Positions 26,740 to 35,022 are shown, numbered from the stretch's first letter. The stretch: DNA of 64,000 bases from RAM1 sp050247515 (GCA_050247515.1 JBFWUB010000001.1:62001-126000); one strand, 5' to 3'. The notes: generated by a model not told the origin, from the sequence alone. A program made the numbers and translations.

Positions 26740-26756
26740 CTAATTCGGAGACAACC

Positions 26757-27866
26757 ATGGAACTGTCCGCGTGGATCGAGCGCCTGGGCGAGCCGCTGGC
26801 TCTGGCGGGCGGCGGTGCCTTGGTGGGGCTGGTCTTTGGCTTCATGGCACAGCGTTCGCGCTTTTGCCTGCGCGCCGCGGTCATTGAGTTCTGGCGTCGC
26901 ACACCGGGCCAGAGGCTGGCGGTGTGGTTGCTGGCGTTCTCGTCGGCTGTGGTGGCCGTGCAGGCGCTGGTCGTCAGCGGCCTGCTGGACACCAGTGGCG
27001 CGCGCCAGCTGGCCACGCGCGGCAGCCTGTCGGGTGCGCTGCTGGGCGGCGCGCTGTTTGGCGCCGGCATGATCATGACGCGCGGCTGCGCCAGCCGCTT
27101 GCTGGTGCTGTCTGCCAACGGCAACCTGCGCGCCTTGCTGTCGGGCCTGATCTTTGCGGTGACGGCGCAGGCGTCGCTGTCGGGTGCGCTGGCGCCTGTG
27201 CGCGCGGCCATCAGCCAGTGGTGGACGGTGGACGGCGGCGCAAGCCGCGACCTGCTGGCCATCACCCACATCAGCCACACGGGGGGTCTGGCCGTCGGCC
27301 TGGTCTGGCTGGCCGCCGCGCTGTATTTTTCAGTGCGCAGCGGCTGGCAGACCTGGAAGTGGGTCGGTGGGATCAGCACCGGCCTGGCCATTGCGTTGGC
27401 CTGGTGGTGGTCCTACGAGGTGTCCAGCCAGTCGTTCCAGGTGGTACAGGTACAGGGCATCACCTTCAGCGGCCCATCCGCGGAATGGCTCATGCGGGTA
27501 CTGGCCTCGCCGGCACCGGCCATCGGCTTTGATTTCGGAATGCTCCCGGGCGTGTTTGTGGGCTCATTCATCGCCGCCTGGCTGGGTGGGGACCTCAAGC
27601 TTGAGGGCTTTGGCGATGGCTACAGCATGCCGCGCTACATCGCCGGCGCCATCCTCATGGGCTTTGGCTCCATGCTGGCCGGCGGGTGCGCCGTGGGCGC
27701 CGGCATGACCGGTGGCGCCGTGTTTGCCCTGACGGCTTGGCTGACGCTGGTGGGCATGTGGGCCAGCGCCGGCCTGACAGACCGCCTGCTGGATGGCCGC
27801 GCCACGCAGACCGCACCGGCCCAGGATGCGCAAGCAGCCGCCATGCCCGGCCTGTCGGCGCCCTGA
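26757..27866 (+). CDS. YeeE/YedE-family sulfur-compound transporter (TsuA/SoxT-like)
   Basis: 369 residues from the ATG at 26757, which has a CGGAG site 6 bases upstream. About nine to ten membrane helices. Two pseudo-repeats carry the family's conserved cysteine blocks: GAGMIMTRGCASRLLVLSANGNLRALLSGL (about 100-130) and GSMLAGGCAVGAGMTGGAVFALTAW (about 300-325). Family members import thiosulfate (YeeE/TsuA) or serve as SoxT permeases beside sox operons. Here it could move thiosulfate, sulfite or sulfane sulfur across the inner membrane; the direction is not evident. Confidence 0.9.
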   Translation: MELSAWIERLGEPLALAGGGALVGLVFGFMAQRSRFCLRAAVIEFWRRTPGQRLAVWLLAFSSAVVAVQALVVSGLLDTSGARQLATRGSLSGALLGGALFGAGMIMTRGCASRLLVLSANGNLRALLSGLIFAVTAQASLSGALAPVRAAISQWWTVDGGASRDLLAITHISHTGGLAVGLVWLAAALYFSVRSGWQTWKWVGGISTGLAIALAWWWSYEVSSQSFQVVQVQGITFSGPSAEWLMRVLASPAPAIGFDFGMLPGVFVGSFIAAWLGGDLKLEGFGDGYSMPRYIAGAILMGFGSMLAGGCAVGAGMTGGAVFALTAWLTLVGMWASAGLTDRLLDGRATQTAPAQDAQAAAMPGLSAP

Positions 27867-27922
27867 AGGCAACACCCGGCATGGGTGTTTGCCCTAGTTT
27901 CAATTGGCGGCCATCTCTTTAC

Positions 27923-27954
27923 ATTTGCAATCGCAAATATAAGTGATTGCAAAT
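27923..27954. promoter_or_regulatory. Inverted-repeat array upstream of the sulfide dehydrogenase genes
   Basis: ATTTGCAATC (27923-27932) is repeated in perfect inverted order as GATTGCAAAT (27945-27954) with 12 bases between. Inside it, ATTTGC-N4-GCAAAT (27923-27938) forms a second palindrome. This gives three GCAAAT-type half sites 45-76 bases before the cytochrome ATG. A TTTACA hexamer overlaps the left edge (27918-27923). The arrangement suits a dimeric winged-helix repressor such as the neighbouring ArsR proteins. Confidence 0.6.
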
Positions 27955-27998
27955 TTTACAACTTGCCTGCGCCATGCGGGCGACGCCAGGAGACAAGC

Positions 27999-28322
27999 AT
28001 GCCCCGAACCCCCGCCCGGATCGCCATCGCGACCGGCGCCCTGATGGCCGCCCTGTGCGCGTCGGCCCAGGACGCCTCAACGACATTGCACCTGAGAGCC
28101 ACCGCGGCCACCTGCGCCAACTGCCATGGCACCAACGGCCGCACGGTAGATGGTTCGGCCATACCGGCGCTGGCCGGCATGCCCCGGGCCTACATGCTGA
28201 TGCAGATGCAGGCGTTTCGCGACGGCAGCCGCCCGGCCACCGTCATGCACCAGATCACCAAGGGCCTGACACCGCAGCAGGTCGAGCAGGTGGCGGATTA
28301 TTTCGCGGCCATCAAGCGCTGA
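27999..28322 (+). CDS. Small class I cytochrome c, subunit of sulfide dehydrogenase (FccA/SoxE-like)
   Basis: 107 residues from the ATG at 27999, which has a CAGGAGA site upstream; longer frames are rejected. Signal peptide to ASAQDA (about 25), one haem motif CANCH (C39, C42, H43) and a distal methionine expected among the MQMQ residues. LTPQQVEQVADYFAAIK is the usual C-terminal helix. It resembles one half of the di-haem FccA of flavocytochrome c. It would accept electrons from the FccB-like protein encoded 11 bases downstream. Confidence 0.88.
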   Translation: MPRTPARIAIATGALMAALCASAQDASTTLHLRATAATCANCHGTNGRTVDGSAIPALAGMPRAYMLMQMQAFRDGSRPATVMHQITKGLTPQQVEQVADYFAAIKR

Positions 28323-28333
28323 AAGGACAACTC

Positions 28334-29611
28334 ATGCAAAGACGACAACTGATCCAGTCCGCCCTGGCCCTGGGCTCCCTGTCGGCGCTGGCCGGCTGCG
28401 CCTCTACCGGGTCGGTGCCGGCACGCGCCAAGGTCGTGGTCGTGGGGGGCGGCTACGGCGGCGCCACCGCGGCCAAGTACGTTCGCATGCTGTCGGACTA
28501 CAAGATCGACGTGGTGCTGGTGGAACCCAACACCTCGTTTGTGTCGTGCCCGATTTCCAACCTGGTCATTGGCGGCTCGCGCACCATGGCCGACATCACC
28601 ACGCCCTATGACGCGTTGGGCGGCAAACACGGCGTCAAGCTGGTTCGCGACATGGTCACCAGGATCGACCGCGATCGCAAGCAGGTCAGCCTGGCCGGCG
28701 GGCCGGTGATCGGCTATGACAAGCTGATCCTGTCACCCGGCATCGACATGATGTGGGACACGGTCGAGGGCCTGAAGGCAGCCAGCGACAGCGGCCAGAT
28801 GCTGCAGGCCTGGAAGGCCGGCCCGGAAACGCTGGCGTTGCGCCGCCAGCTGGAAGCCATGCCTGACGGCGGCGTCTACGCCATTGCCATCCCCGAAGCG
28901 CCCTACCGGTGCCCGCCCGGGCCCTACGAGCGCGCCAGCCAGGTGGCCGGCTATTTCAAGAAGGCCAAGCCGCGCTCCAAGGTGCTGATCCTGGACGCCA
29001 ATGCCGATGTGACTTCCAAGGGCCCGCTGTTCAAGAAATTCTGGGCCGAGAACTATGCCGGCATGCTGGAATACCGTGGCTCCCACAAGGCAATTGCGGT
29101 CGATGCACGCACGCGCACCCTCAAGTTCGACGTGCAAAACGACGTCAGGGCCGACGTGCTGAACGTGCTGCCCGCCATGCGCGCGGGCGCCATCGCCGTG
29201 AGCACGGGGCTGGCCAACACCAATGAGCGCTGGTGCGGCGTGAACTACCAGACGTTTGAGTCCGCCGTCGCCCGCGACATCCACGTGATCGGCGACTCCA
29301 TCCAGCTGGCGCCGCTGATGCCCAAGTCCGGCCACATGGCCAATTCGCACGGCAAGGTGGTTGCGGCTGCCGTGGTGGCACAGCTGAGCGGCCTGACGGT
29401 CAACCCCGCCCCGCTGCTGACCAACACCTGCTACAGCTTCGTCAATGACAAGCTGGTGGTGCATGTGGCCTCGGTCCACCAGTACGACGCCAGGGACAAG
29501 ACTTACAAGACCGTGCCGGGCTCCGGTGGCGTGTCGGCGGCGCCCAACGAACTGGAGGGTGTGTACGCGTGGAACTGGGCGCAGAATATCTGGGCTGATT
29601 CGCTGCTTTGA
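28334..29611 (+). CDS. fccB: Flavocytochrome c sulfide dehydrogenase flavoprotein (FccB/SoxF), with a Tat-like lipoprotein signal
   Basis: 425 residues. GxGxxG FAD motif VVVGGGYGGATAAKYV (36-50). C72 in SCPISN aligns with the cysteine that binds FAD covalently in Allochromatium FccB. C193 in RCPPGPYERASQV and the cysteine in NTCYSFVNDKL form the active disulfide. MPKSGHMANSHGKVVAAAVVAQL is the conserved C-terminal FAD block. The N-terminus MQRRQLIQSALALGSLSALAGC has Arg-Arg and a lipobox (C22), so membrane anchoring is predicted. Oxidises sulfide to sulfur or polysulfide. Confidence 0.94.
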   Translation: MQRRQLIQSALALGSLSALAGCASTGSVPARAKVVVVGGGYGGATAAKYVRMLSDYKIDVVLVEPNTSFVSCPISNLVIGGSRTMADITTPYDALGGKHGVKLVRDMVTRIDRDRKQVSLAGGPVIGYDKLILSPGIDMMWDTVEGLKAASDSGQMLQAWKAGPETLALRRQLEAMPDGGVYAIAIPEAPYRCPPGPYERASQVAGYFKKAKPRSKVLILDANADVTSKGPLFKKFWAENYAGMLEYRGSHKAIAVDARTRTLKFDVQNDVRADVLNVLPAMRAGAIAVSTGLANTNERWCGVNYQTFESAVARDIHVIGDSIQLAPLMPKSGHMANSHGKVVAAAVVAQLSGLTVNPAPLLTNTCYSFVNDKLVVHVASVHQYDARDKTYKTVPGSGGVSAAPNELEGVYAWNWAQNIWADSLL

Positions 29612-29628
29612 TCCCAAAGGAGATTTCC

Positions 29629-30069
29629 ATGCGCCGTCGCCTTGCACTCGGCTCGCTCGTCGTCGCCGCCGCCGCCCTGGCAGGCTGCGCCGCCTCCCCC
29701 GGCGGCACAGCCCAGCCGGGCAAGACCGTCTACCACATCAATACCGGTGTGGAGACAGCCGCTGCCGCGCTGGGCAACATCCGCAACCACCTCAATGCCG
29801 ACCCGGCGGCAAGGATCGTGGTGGTCACGCATGGCCCGGGCATTGATTTCCTGCTGCAAAACGCCAAGGACAGCCGCGGCCGTGAATTCAGCGCTGCGGT
29901 CAGCGAGCTGGCGGACCGCAAGGTGGAGTTCCGCGTGTGCAACAACACACTGGTCACGCGCAGGATCGACGCCGGCCAGCTGCTGATGGAGGCGAAGATT
30001 GTGCCCTCGGGCGTGGCCGAAGTGGCCCGGCTGCAGGCCCAGGAAGGGTTTGCCTACCTGAAGCCTTGA
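29629..30069 (+). CDS. DsrE-family periplasmic lipoprotein
   Basis: 146 residues from the ATG at 29629, which has an AAAGGAGA site. The signal ends in LAGC (C20), so it is a predicted lipoprotein. The rest is a DsrE/TusD-like fold: KTVYHINTGVETAAAALGNIRNHLNADPAARIVVVTHGPGIDF, then C104 in VEFRVCNNTL. That is where DsrE-type sulfur-transfer cysteines sit. DsrE proteins normally work in the cytoplasm; here an extracytoplasmic sulfur carrier next to FccB is suggested. The sulfurtransferase role is inference. Confidence 0.85.
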   Translation: MRRRLALGSLVVAAAALAGCAASPGGTAQPGKTVYHINTGVETAAAALGNIRNHLNADPAARIVVVTHGPGIDFLLQNAKDSRGREFSAAVSELADRKVEFRVCNNTLVTRRIDAGQLLMEAKIVPSGVAEVARLQAQEGFAYLKP

Positions 30070-30071
30070 AC

Positions 30072-30443
30072 TCAGTGCTGCTGCAGGTCGGTCTCTATGG
30101 CGATCTGGGTGCAGACAGCGCGGCATAGGGTGACGACGCGGTCATTGATGATCCGGTAATAGATCTGCACGCCGTCGCGGCGCTTGCCCAGCACACCAGC
30201 CTGGTACAGGGTGCCCAGGTGCTGCGACATGTTGGGCTGCGTGGTGTCGATTTCGGCCAGCAATTCGCCCACGTTCTTCTCGCCGTTGCACAGGCTGCTG
30301 ATGATCTTGAGCCGCATGGGCGCGGACATGACGCGAAACACCTCGGCGGCCAGCTCGAAGACCTCGTCGGACTCGACGGGGCCGCTGGCACTGACGGCTG
30401 TGGCGTTTTCGGTGGCGGGAGCCAGGGCGTTGCGTTTGACCAT
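30072..30443 (-). CDS. ArsR-family transcriptional regulator of the sulfide dehydrogenase region
   Basis: 123 residues. Winged helix-turn-helix with recognition helix TTQPNMSQHLGTLYQAGVLG, nearly identical to that of SoxR at 24762-25109. Cysteines are C52 (SSLCNGEKNVGEL), C107 and C111 (LCRAVC). C52 and C107 match the SoxR pair in position. It is convergent with the DsrE gene (2-base gap). A persulfide or sulfide sensor is the likely role by analogy with SqrR/BigR/SoxR, but the cysteine positions are not those of BigR. Metal sensing cannot be excluded. Confidence 0.88.
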   Translation of the reverse strand: MVKRNALAPATENATAVSASGPVESDEVFELAAEVFRVMSAPMRLKIISSLCNGEKNVGELLAEIDTTQPNMSQHLGTLYQAGVLGKRRDGVQIYYRIINDRVVTLCRAVCTQIAIETDLQQH

Positions 30444-30495
30444 AGGGCTTGAAGCGAAGCGTGACTGAAGTCTTCTAGTAAATCATCAGTCGCTA

Positions 30496-30524
30496 ATGTA
30501 CGTCCTGGCGCGCACCCTGCTAAG
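30496..30524 (-). promoter_or_regulatory. Candidate promoter of the second ArsR gene
   Basis: On the minus strand TTAGCA (30524-30519) and TACATT (30501-30496) are separated by 17 bases. TACATTAGCG closely matches TATATTAGCG at the sox promoter (from 25142). Between the -10 and the ATG lies GACTGA-N17-TCAGTC (30464-30492), a loose inverted repeat. Confidence 0.4.
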
Positions 30525-30592
30525 GGGCGTCCTTCCAGGTGATTTGCCCCACCCGTGCCAACACCCGGCCCGGCGGCCGGCAGTCTGTCGAA

Positions 30593-32488
30593 TCAGGCAG
30601 CGAGCAAATCGCGTATCTGCTGCAGCGCCGTCGGGTCTTCGATGGTCGTGAGGTCACCCGCGTCGCGGCCCTCGCACACAGCCTGGATCGCGCGGCGCAG
30701 CAGCTTGCCGCTGCGCGTCTTGGGCAGCACCGTCACAAAGCGCACGCGGGCCGGACGGGCCACGGCGCCAAGCTGCTCGTCCACCACCTTCATGATGGCG
30801 CCTTCGAGCTTGAGCTTTGCGGCGTCGTCCGTGAGCGCCGATGCGTCCCTGGGCACCACAAAGGCCATGGCCACCTGGCCCTTGAGCGCGTCGGCCACGC
30901 CCACCACCGCCACCTCGGCCACATTGGGGTGGCTGGAGATGCTTTCTTCGATCTCGCGTGTGCCCAGGCGGTGGCCGGCCACGTTGATCACGTCGTCGGT
31001 GCGCCCCAGGATGTAGTAATAGCCGTCTTCGTCGCGAATGCCCCAGTCAAAGGTGGAATACACCAGCTTGCCCGGGATGCTTTTCCAGTAGGTGTTGACG
31101 AAGCGCGCATCATCTTTCCACACGGTCTGCATGAAGCCTGGCGGTGTGGGGCCTTCAATTACCACCACGCCCTTCTGGTTCGGCGCGGTGAGTTCCTCGC
31201 CCGTGCTTTCGTGCAGCAGCTTCACGTTGTAGCCGTACATGGGCACGCCGGGGCTGCCGAATTTGCTGGGCTTGTTCTCGATGCCGTTGGCGATGGTCAG
31301 GATGGGCCAGCCGCTTTCGGTCTGCCAGTAGTTGTCGATGATCGGCACCCCCAGGCTGTCGCTGATCCAGCGTGCCGTGGGCTCGTCCAGCGGCTCACCC
31401 GCCAGGAACAGCGCCCGCAGGCTGGACAGGTCGTACTTTTTCAGGAAGGCCGGGTCCTGCTTTTTCAGCACGCGCACGGCCGTGGGCGCGCTGAACATGG
31501 AGGTGACCTTGTACTTTTCCACCAGGCTCCACCAGATACCGGCGTCCGGGCGGATCGGCAGGCCCTCATACATGATCGTGGCCATACCGGCGATCAGCGG
31601 GCCATAGACGATGTAGCTGTGCCCCACCACCCAGCCGATGTCGCTGGTGGAAAAGTAGGTCTCGCCCGGCTGGCCCATGAAGATGTGCTTCATGCTGGCG
31701 GCCAGCGCCACGGCGTAGCCGCCGGTGTCGCGCTGCACGCCCTTGGGCCGCCCGGTGGTGCCGCTGGTGTAGATGGTGTAGCTGATGTCGGTGCTGTCCA
31801 GCCACTCGCAGGGCACCTGCGCGCCCTGGTGCAGCTCGCTCAGTCCGCGCCATGAATGGTCGCGCCCGGCCTGCATGGTCATGGGCGCCAGGCCCCGGTT
31901 CACCATGATGACGGCATCCGGCTTGTGGCTGGACAGGCGGATGGCTTCGTCCAGCAGCGGCTTGTATTCCACCACCTTGCCCCCGCGCGAGCCGGCGTCG
32001 GCGCTCACGATGAGTTTGGGGCTCGCATCTTCAATACGCGAAGCCAGCGACACGCTGGCAAAGCCACCGAACACCACCGAATGGATGGCCCCGATGCGTG
32101 CACAGGCCAGCATGGCAAACGCGGCCTCGGCAATCATGGGCATGTAGATCAGCACGCGGTCGCCCTTTTGCACACCCAGGCCCTTGAGCATGGCGGCGGC
32201 GCGCTGCACCTCGGTGTGCAGTTCGCGAAAGGTGTAGGTTTTTTCCTGGTTGGTCTCGGTGGACACATAGATCAGCGCAGCCTGATCGCCGCGGTCTTTC
32301 AGGTGGCGGTCCACCGCGTTGTGGCACAGGTTGGTGCTGCCCCCCTTGAACCAGTGCGCAAACGGGGGGTTGCTCCAGTCGCAGATCTGCTGCGGCGGTG
32401 TCTGCCAGTCGATCAGCTTCGCCTGCTCGGCCCAAAAGGCTTCGGGGTTGTCCAGCGACTGGCGGTGGAAATCGGCAAATGAGGTCAT
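30593..32488 (-). CDS. prpE: Propionate--CoA ligase
   Basis: 631 residues. AMP-forming acyl-CoA synthetase that activates propionate. The phosphate-binding motif is YTIYTSGTTGRPKGVQRD, and the catalytic lysine is K595 in PKTRSGKLLRR, which is the acetylation-regulated lysine in the family. The N-terminus NPEAFWAEQAKLIDWQTPP with ICDWSNPPFAHWFKGGSTNLCHNAVDRHL favours PrpE over acetyl-CoA synthetase. An ACGGAGA site precedes the ATG. No other methylcitrate-cycle gene is present in the window. Confidence 0.93.
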   Translation of the reverse strand: MTSFADFHRQSLDNPEAFWAEQAKLIDWQTPPQQICDWSNPPFAHWFKGGSTNLCHNAVDRHLKDRGDQAALIYVSTETNQEKTYTFRELHTEVQRAAAMLKGLGVQKGDRVLIYMPMIAEAAFAMLACARIGAIHSVVFGGFASVSLASRIEDASPKLIVSADAGSRGGKVVEYKPLLDEAIRLSSHKPDAVIMVNRGLAPMTMQAGRDHSWRGLSELHQGAQVPCEWLDSTDISYTIYTSGTTGRPKGVQRDTGGYAVALAASMKHIFMGQPGETYFSTSDIGWVVGHSYIVYGPLIAGMATIMYEGLPIRPDAGIWWSLVEKYKVTSMFSAPTAVRVLKKQDPAFLKKYDLSSLRALFLAGEPLDEPTARWISDSLGVPIIDNYWQTESGWPILTIANGIENKPSKFGSPGVPMYGYNVKLLHESTGEELTAPNQKGVVVIEGPTPPGFMQTVWKDDARFVNTYWKSIPGKLVYSTFDWGIRDEDGYYYILGRTDDVINVAGHRLGTREIEESISSHPNVAEVAVVGVADALKGQVAMAFVVPRDASALTDDAAKLKLEGAIMKVVDEQLGAVARPARVRFVTVLPKTRSGKLLRRAIQAVCEGRDAGDLTTIEDPTALQQIRDLLAA

Positions 32489-32586
32489 GACTGTGTCTCC
32501 GTGGGGGTCAGCGATCTGAATTCATAATTATTCATGACGGTCTTGCGGGAAACTGACTCGAGCGGCCCTGCCCTGCGGTCCATGCG

Positions 32587-33195
32587 TTACTTGATGAGGC
32601 CCTGGACGGGCTTGAAGGCCGGATGGTCGGCCGTGCGCAGCCATTCAAAGGCCACCATTTCGGTCGTGACAAGTTCAGCCCCCGCGCCTGCCAGCCTGTC
32701 AAAAGCCGCGTCGCGGTTGCGCTCGGTGCGCGATCCGCAGGCATCGGTGACCACCCAGACATCGAATTCTTCCTGCAGCAGTTCAAGCGCCGTCTGCAAC
32801 AGGCAAACATGCGCTTCACAGCCGGCGATCACGACGGTGTTGCGCCCGGGCTGCGGCTGCGGTTGGGGCTTTTGCAGGTGCCTGGGCAGGCTGCGGGCAT
32901 TGCCGCCCTGCTGGGCGCGTGCCGGTGGGCGAAGCCAGTCGGCCAGGCCGTCGGCCACCGCGCTGAAATGCATCTTGGCCAGCGTGCGGCTGCAAAGCGC
33001 ACGCACGGCGGCGTCGTTGGGCCCCAGCCTGGCGGGGTTCTGTTCGGTGCCAAAAGCAGGCACGTCCAGCATCTGCGCCATCTGGCCCAGCCGCACGGCG
33101 TTGGCCAGGACCAGCGGGCCTTCATGAATCGCGGGCATCAGGCGGCCCTGGTAGTCAACCAGCACCAGTTGGGAATCGTCGGCATCCAGCAGCAT
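32587..33195 (-). CDS. Isochorismatase-family cysteine hydrolase
   Basis: 202 residues. Family triad: aspartate in LVLVDYQGRLMPAI (about D14), a lysine in LAKMHFSAV, and cysteine C131 in VVIAGCEAHVCLLQTALEL. QPQPGRN precedes this last strand. An Arg/Gln/Pro-rich insertion (about 95-120) is unusual. The substrate is unknown; relatives include nicotinamidase-like and YcaC-like amidohydrolases. It lies 98 bases upstream of prpE on the same strand. Confidence 0.85.
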   Translation of the reverse strand: MLLDADDSQLVLVDYQGRLMPAIHEGPLVLANAVRLGQMAQMLDVPAFGTEQNPARLGPNDAAVRALCSRTLAKMHFSAVADGLADWLRPPARAQQGGNARSLPRHLQKPQPQPQPGRNTVVIAGCEAHVCLLQTALELLQEEFDVWVVTDACGSRTERNRDAAFDRLAGAGAELVTTEMVAFEWLRTADHPAFKPVQGLIK

Positions 33196-33266
33196 GGGTC
33201 TCCTTCGGGATGACCCCGATTATTCCCTGCCACGCCCGGCCCGGCGACAAGGCCGGTGAAACCCTG

Positions 33267-34454
33267 TCAGCGCGACGTGGCCATCGAGGGCATGGGCCGC
33301 AGCGGCGCTGGCACCGTGGGCGGCAGTTGCGCCAGGGGCGCCAGCGGGGCGGGCCGCGAATGGCGCTCGCGCTCCAGCGTCAGGTAACGCTCGTGTTCGG
33401 CCTGCTGTTGCATGCGTTGCTGCACCAGCGCGCGCTGGCTCGCGTAGGCCTCGCGCAGGCCCTGCGGCTCGCATTCCAGCTGCGTCACCGCAAAATGGGG
33501 AACCATCACAATCTCGCTGTCGCCCGCGTCATATTCAATGCAGCCCGGACGGCCCAGCGCGCGGTCAATCGCCTGACAGGCCTTGTCACGCGGCACGCCG
33601 GGCAACAGCAGCGCAAACTCCGCCGGCGCGGTGCGCGCCACCACACCCCGTTCCCCCGCGATGGTATTGAGCTTGCGCACCAGCCGGGCCATGACCTTGC
33701 GGCTGGTCTGGCGGCCGTAGATGGTGCGCACTTCCTGCAGGTCGGCGCAATCCATCACCACCAGCGTGGCCGGCTTGTGGTCGGCGGCGCAGGCGTACAG
33801 CGCTTCGGCGCCGCGCGCCATCAGTCCCTCCAGGTTGTACAACCCGGTGGTGGCGTCCATCTGGCTGCGTTCAATGGCCTCGTCGGCCCGCCGCATGGCC
33901 ACGCCAAAGCGCATGGCCACCCCAAGCGGGAAGATCGCCAGAAAGCCCAGCGGTGCCGCCATGTCGGCCCAGCCGGCCCCGTTTTGCCATGCCGCCGCGG
34001 TCAATGCCGCCATGGCGGCGCCCACCAGCCCCACGCCCCAGGCCGGCTTGAGCATGAAGGCGTAGTACAGCGTGGTGATGGACAACCAGAAGAAAAACAC
34101 GCCACCCCCCGCTTCCAGCGCCACGTCGATGTGGGTATTCAGAACGTAGGAGCCCGCCACCAGCGCCAGGCCACGCAGGAACATTTCCGCCTGGTAGTGG
34201 GCCGGGCGCAGGTCGCAGCACTTGGCGATCAGCGCGGCGTAGGCCACAAACAGCCACAGCGACGCGTCCGCCTGCTGAACGGTGGCCGCCAGCCAGGCGG
34301 TGTACAGCGCGATCGAGCCGGCAATCCACGGTTCCAGCCGGCGCATGGTGTACGTGATCCAGTCGTGGCGAAAGGCGTGCGGCACCCGGTCAGGGTCGGC
34401 AATGCGGCTCCTTTTCGCCGCTTCGCCGGTGTTCGTTGCTTTGTTCGTGCTCAT
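33267..34454 (-). CDS. Membrane GGDEF-family protein with degenerate active site
   Basis: 395 residues. About five membrane helices span residues 35-165 (SIALYTAWLAATVQQ, ASLWLFVAYAALIA, GLALVAGSYVLN, VFFFWLSITTLYYA, GFLAIFPLGVAM). A GGDEF-type domain begins at DATTGLYNLEGL. At the catalytic hairpin the motif reads APAEF (RTAPAEFALL) instead of GGDEF, so diguanylate cyclase activity is unlikely. The C-terminal 40 residues are Arg/Pro-rich. It lies at the end of a signalling cluster and may act as a GTP- or c-di-GMP-binding or scaffold protein; this is inference. Confidence 0.85.
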   Translation of the reverse strand: MSTNKATNTGEAAKRSRIADPDRVPHAFRHDWITYTMRRLEPWIAGSIALYTAWLAATVQQADASLWLFVAYAALIAKCCDLRPAHYQAEMFLRGLALVAGSYVLNTHIDVALEAGGGVFFFWLSITTLYYAFMLKPAWGVGLVGAAMAALTAAAWQNGAGWADMAAPLGFLAIFPLGVAMRFGVAMRRADEAIERSQMDATTGLYNLEGLMARGAEALYACAADHKPATLVVMDCADLQEVRTIYGRQTSRKVMARLVRKLNTIAGERGVVARTAPAEFALLLPGVPRDKACQAIDRALGRPGCIEYDAGDSEIVMVPHFAVTQLECEPQGLREAYASQRALVQQRMQQQAEHERYLTLERERHSRPAPLAPLAQLPPTVPAPLRPMPSMATSR

Positions 34455-34557
34455 GATGTAGGCCCCATGGGCACGATGAACCGCGCCCCGGACATATCAG
34501 ACCAGTTGCGCCGGCACGCGCCTTAAGGCGTTGATCTGCGGCCGTTAGGCCTTTTTC

Positions 34558-35022
34558 CTAAGGTCGGGCTGCGGGCGGCGCGCCGCTCAGGGGTTCGTGC
34601 ACCAGCAGCCAGTACACCTGCAGCCGCTGCACCTGTTCGATGAAGCGGCTGAAGTCAACCGGCTTGCGCACATAGCTGTTGGCGCCGTTTTCCAGGCTGG
34701 CCACCACGTCTTCCTCTTCGCTGGAGGAGGTGAGAATCACCACGGGCACCAGCCGGGTACACGCATCGTCGCGGATGCGGCGCAGCACCTCGATGCCGTT
34801 CAGGCGCGGCAGTTTCAGGTCCAGCAATACCAGCGCCGGCACATCCCTGGGGTCGCGCCCCGCATGAGCGCCCGTGCCAAACAGGTAGTCCAGCGCCTCC
34901 AGGCCATCGTGGGCCACCACCACCTCGTTCAGGACGTTGTTCTCCGCCAGCGTCATGAGGGTCAGCTCCTGGTGATCGGGGTTGTCCTCAACCAGCAGGA
35001 TGCGGCTGTTCTTCAGGCTCAT
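34558..35022 (-). CDS. Stand-alone receiver-domain response regulator (Rcp1/CheY-like)
   Basis: 154 residues comprising one receiver domain. Acidic pocket in LLVEDNPDHQELT, phosphoacceptor aspartate in VLLDLKLPRLNG, threonine/serine in VVILTSSSEEEDV and lysine in YVRKPVDFSRF. There is no output domain, as in the Rcp1-type regulators paired with phytochrome-like kinases. The gene starts inside the end of the upstream kinase gene (35-bp overlap), so the two are almost certainly partners. Confidence 0.93.
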   Translation of the reverse strand: MSLKNSRILLVEDNPDHQELTLMTLAENNVLNEVVVAHDGLEALDYLFGTGAHAGRDPRDVPALVLLDLKLPRLNGIEVLRRIRDDACTRLVPVVILTSSSEEEDVVASLENGANSYVRKPVDFSRFIEQVQRLQVYWLLVHEPLSGAPPAARP

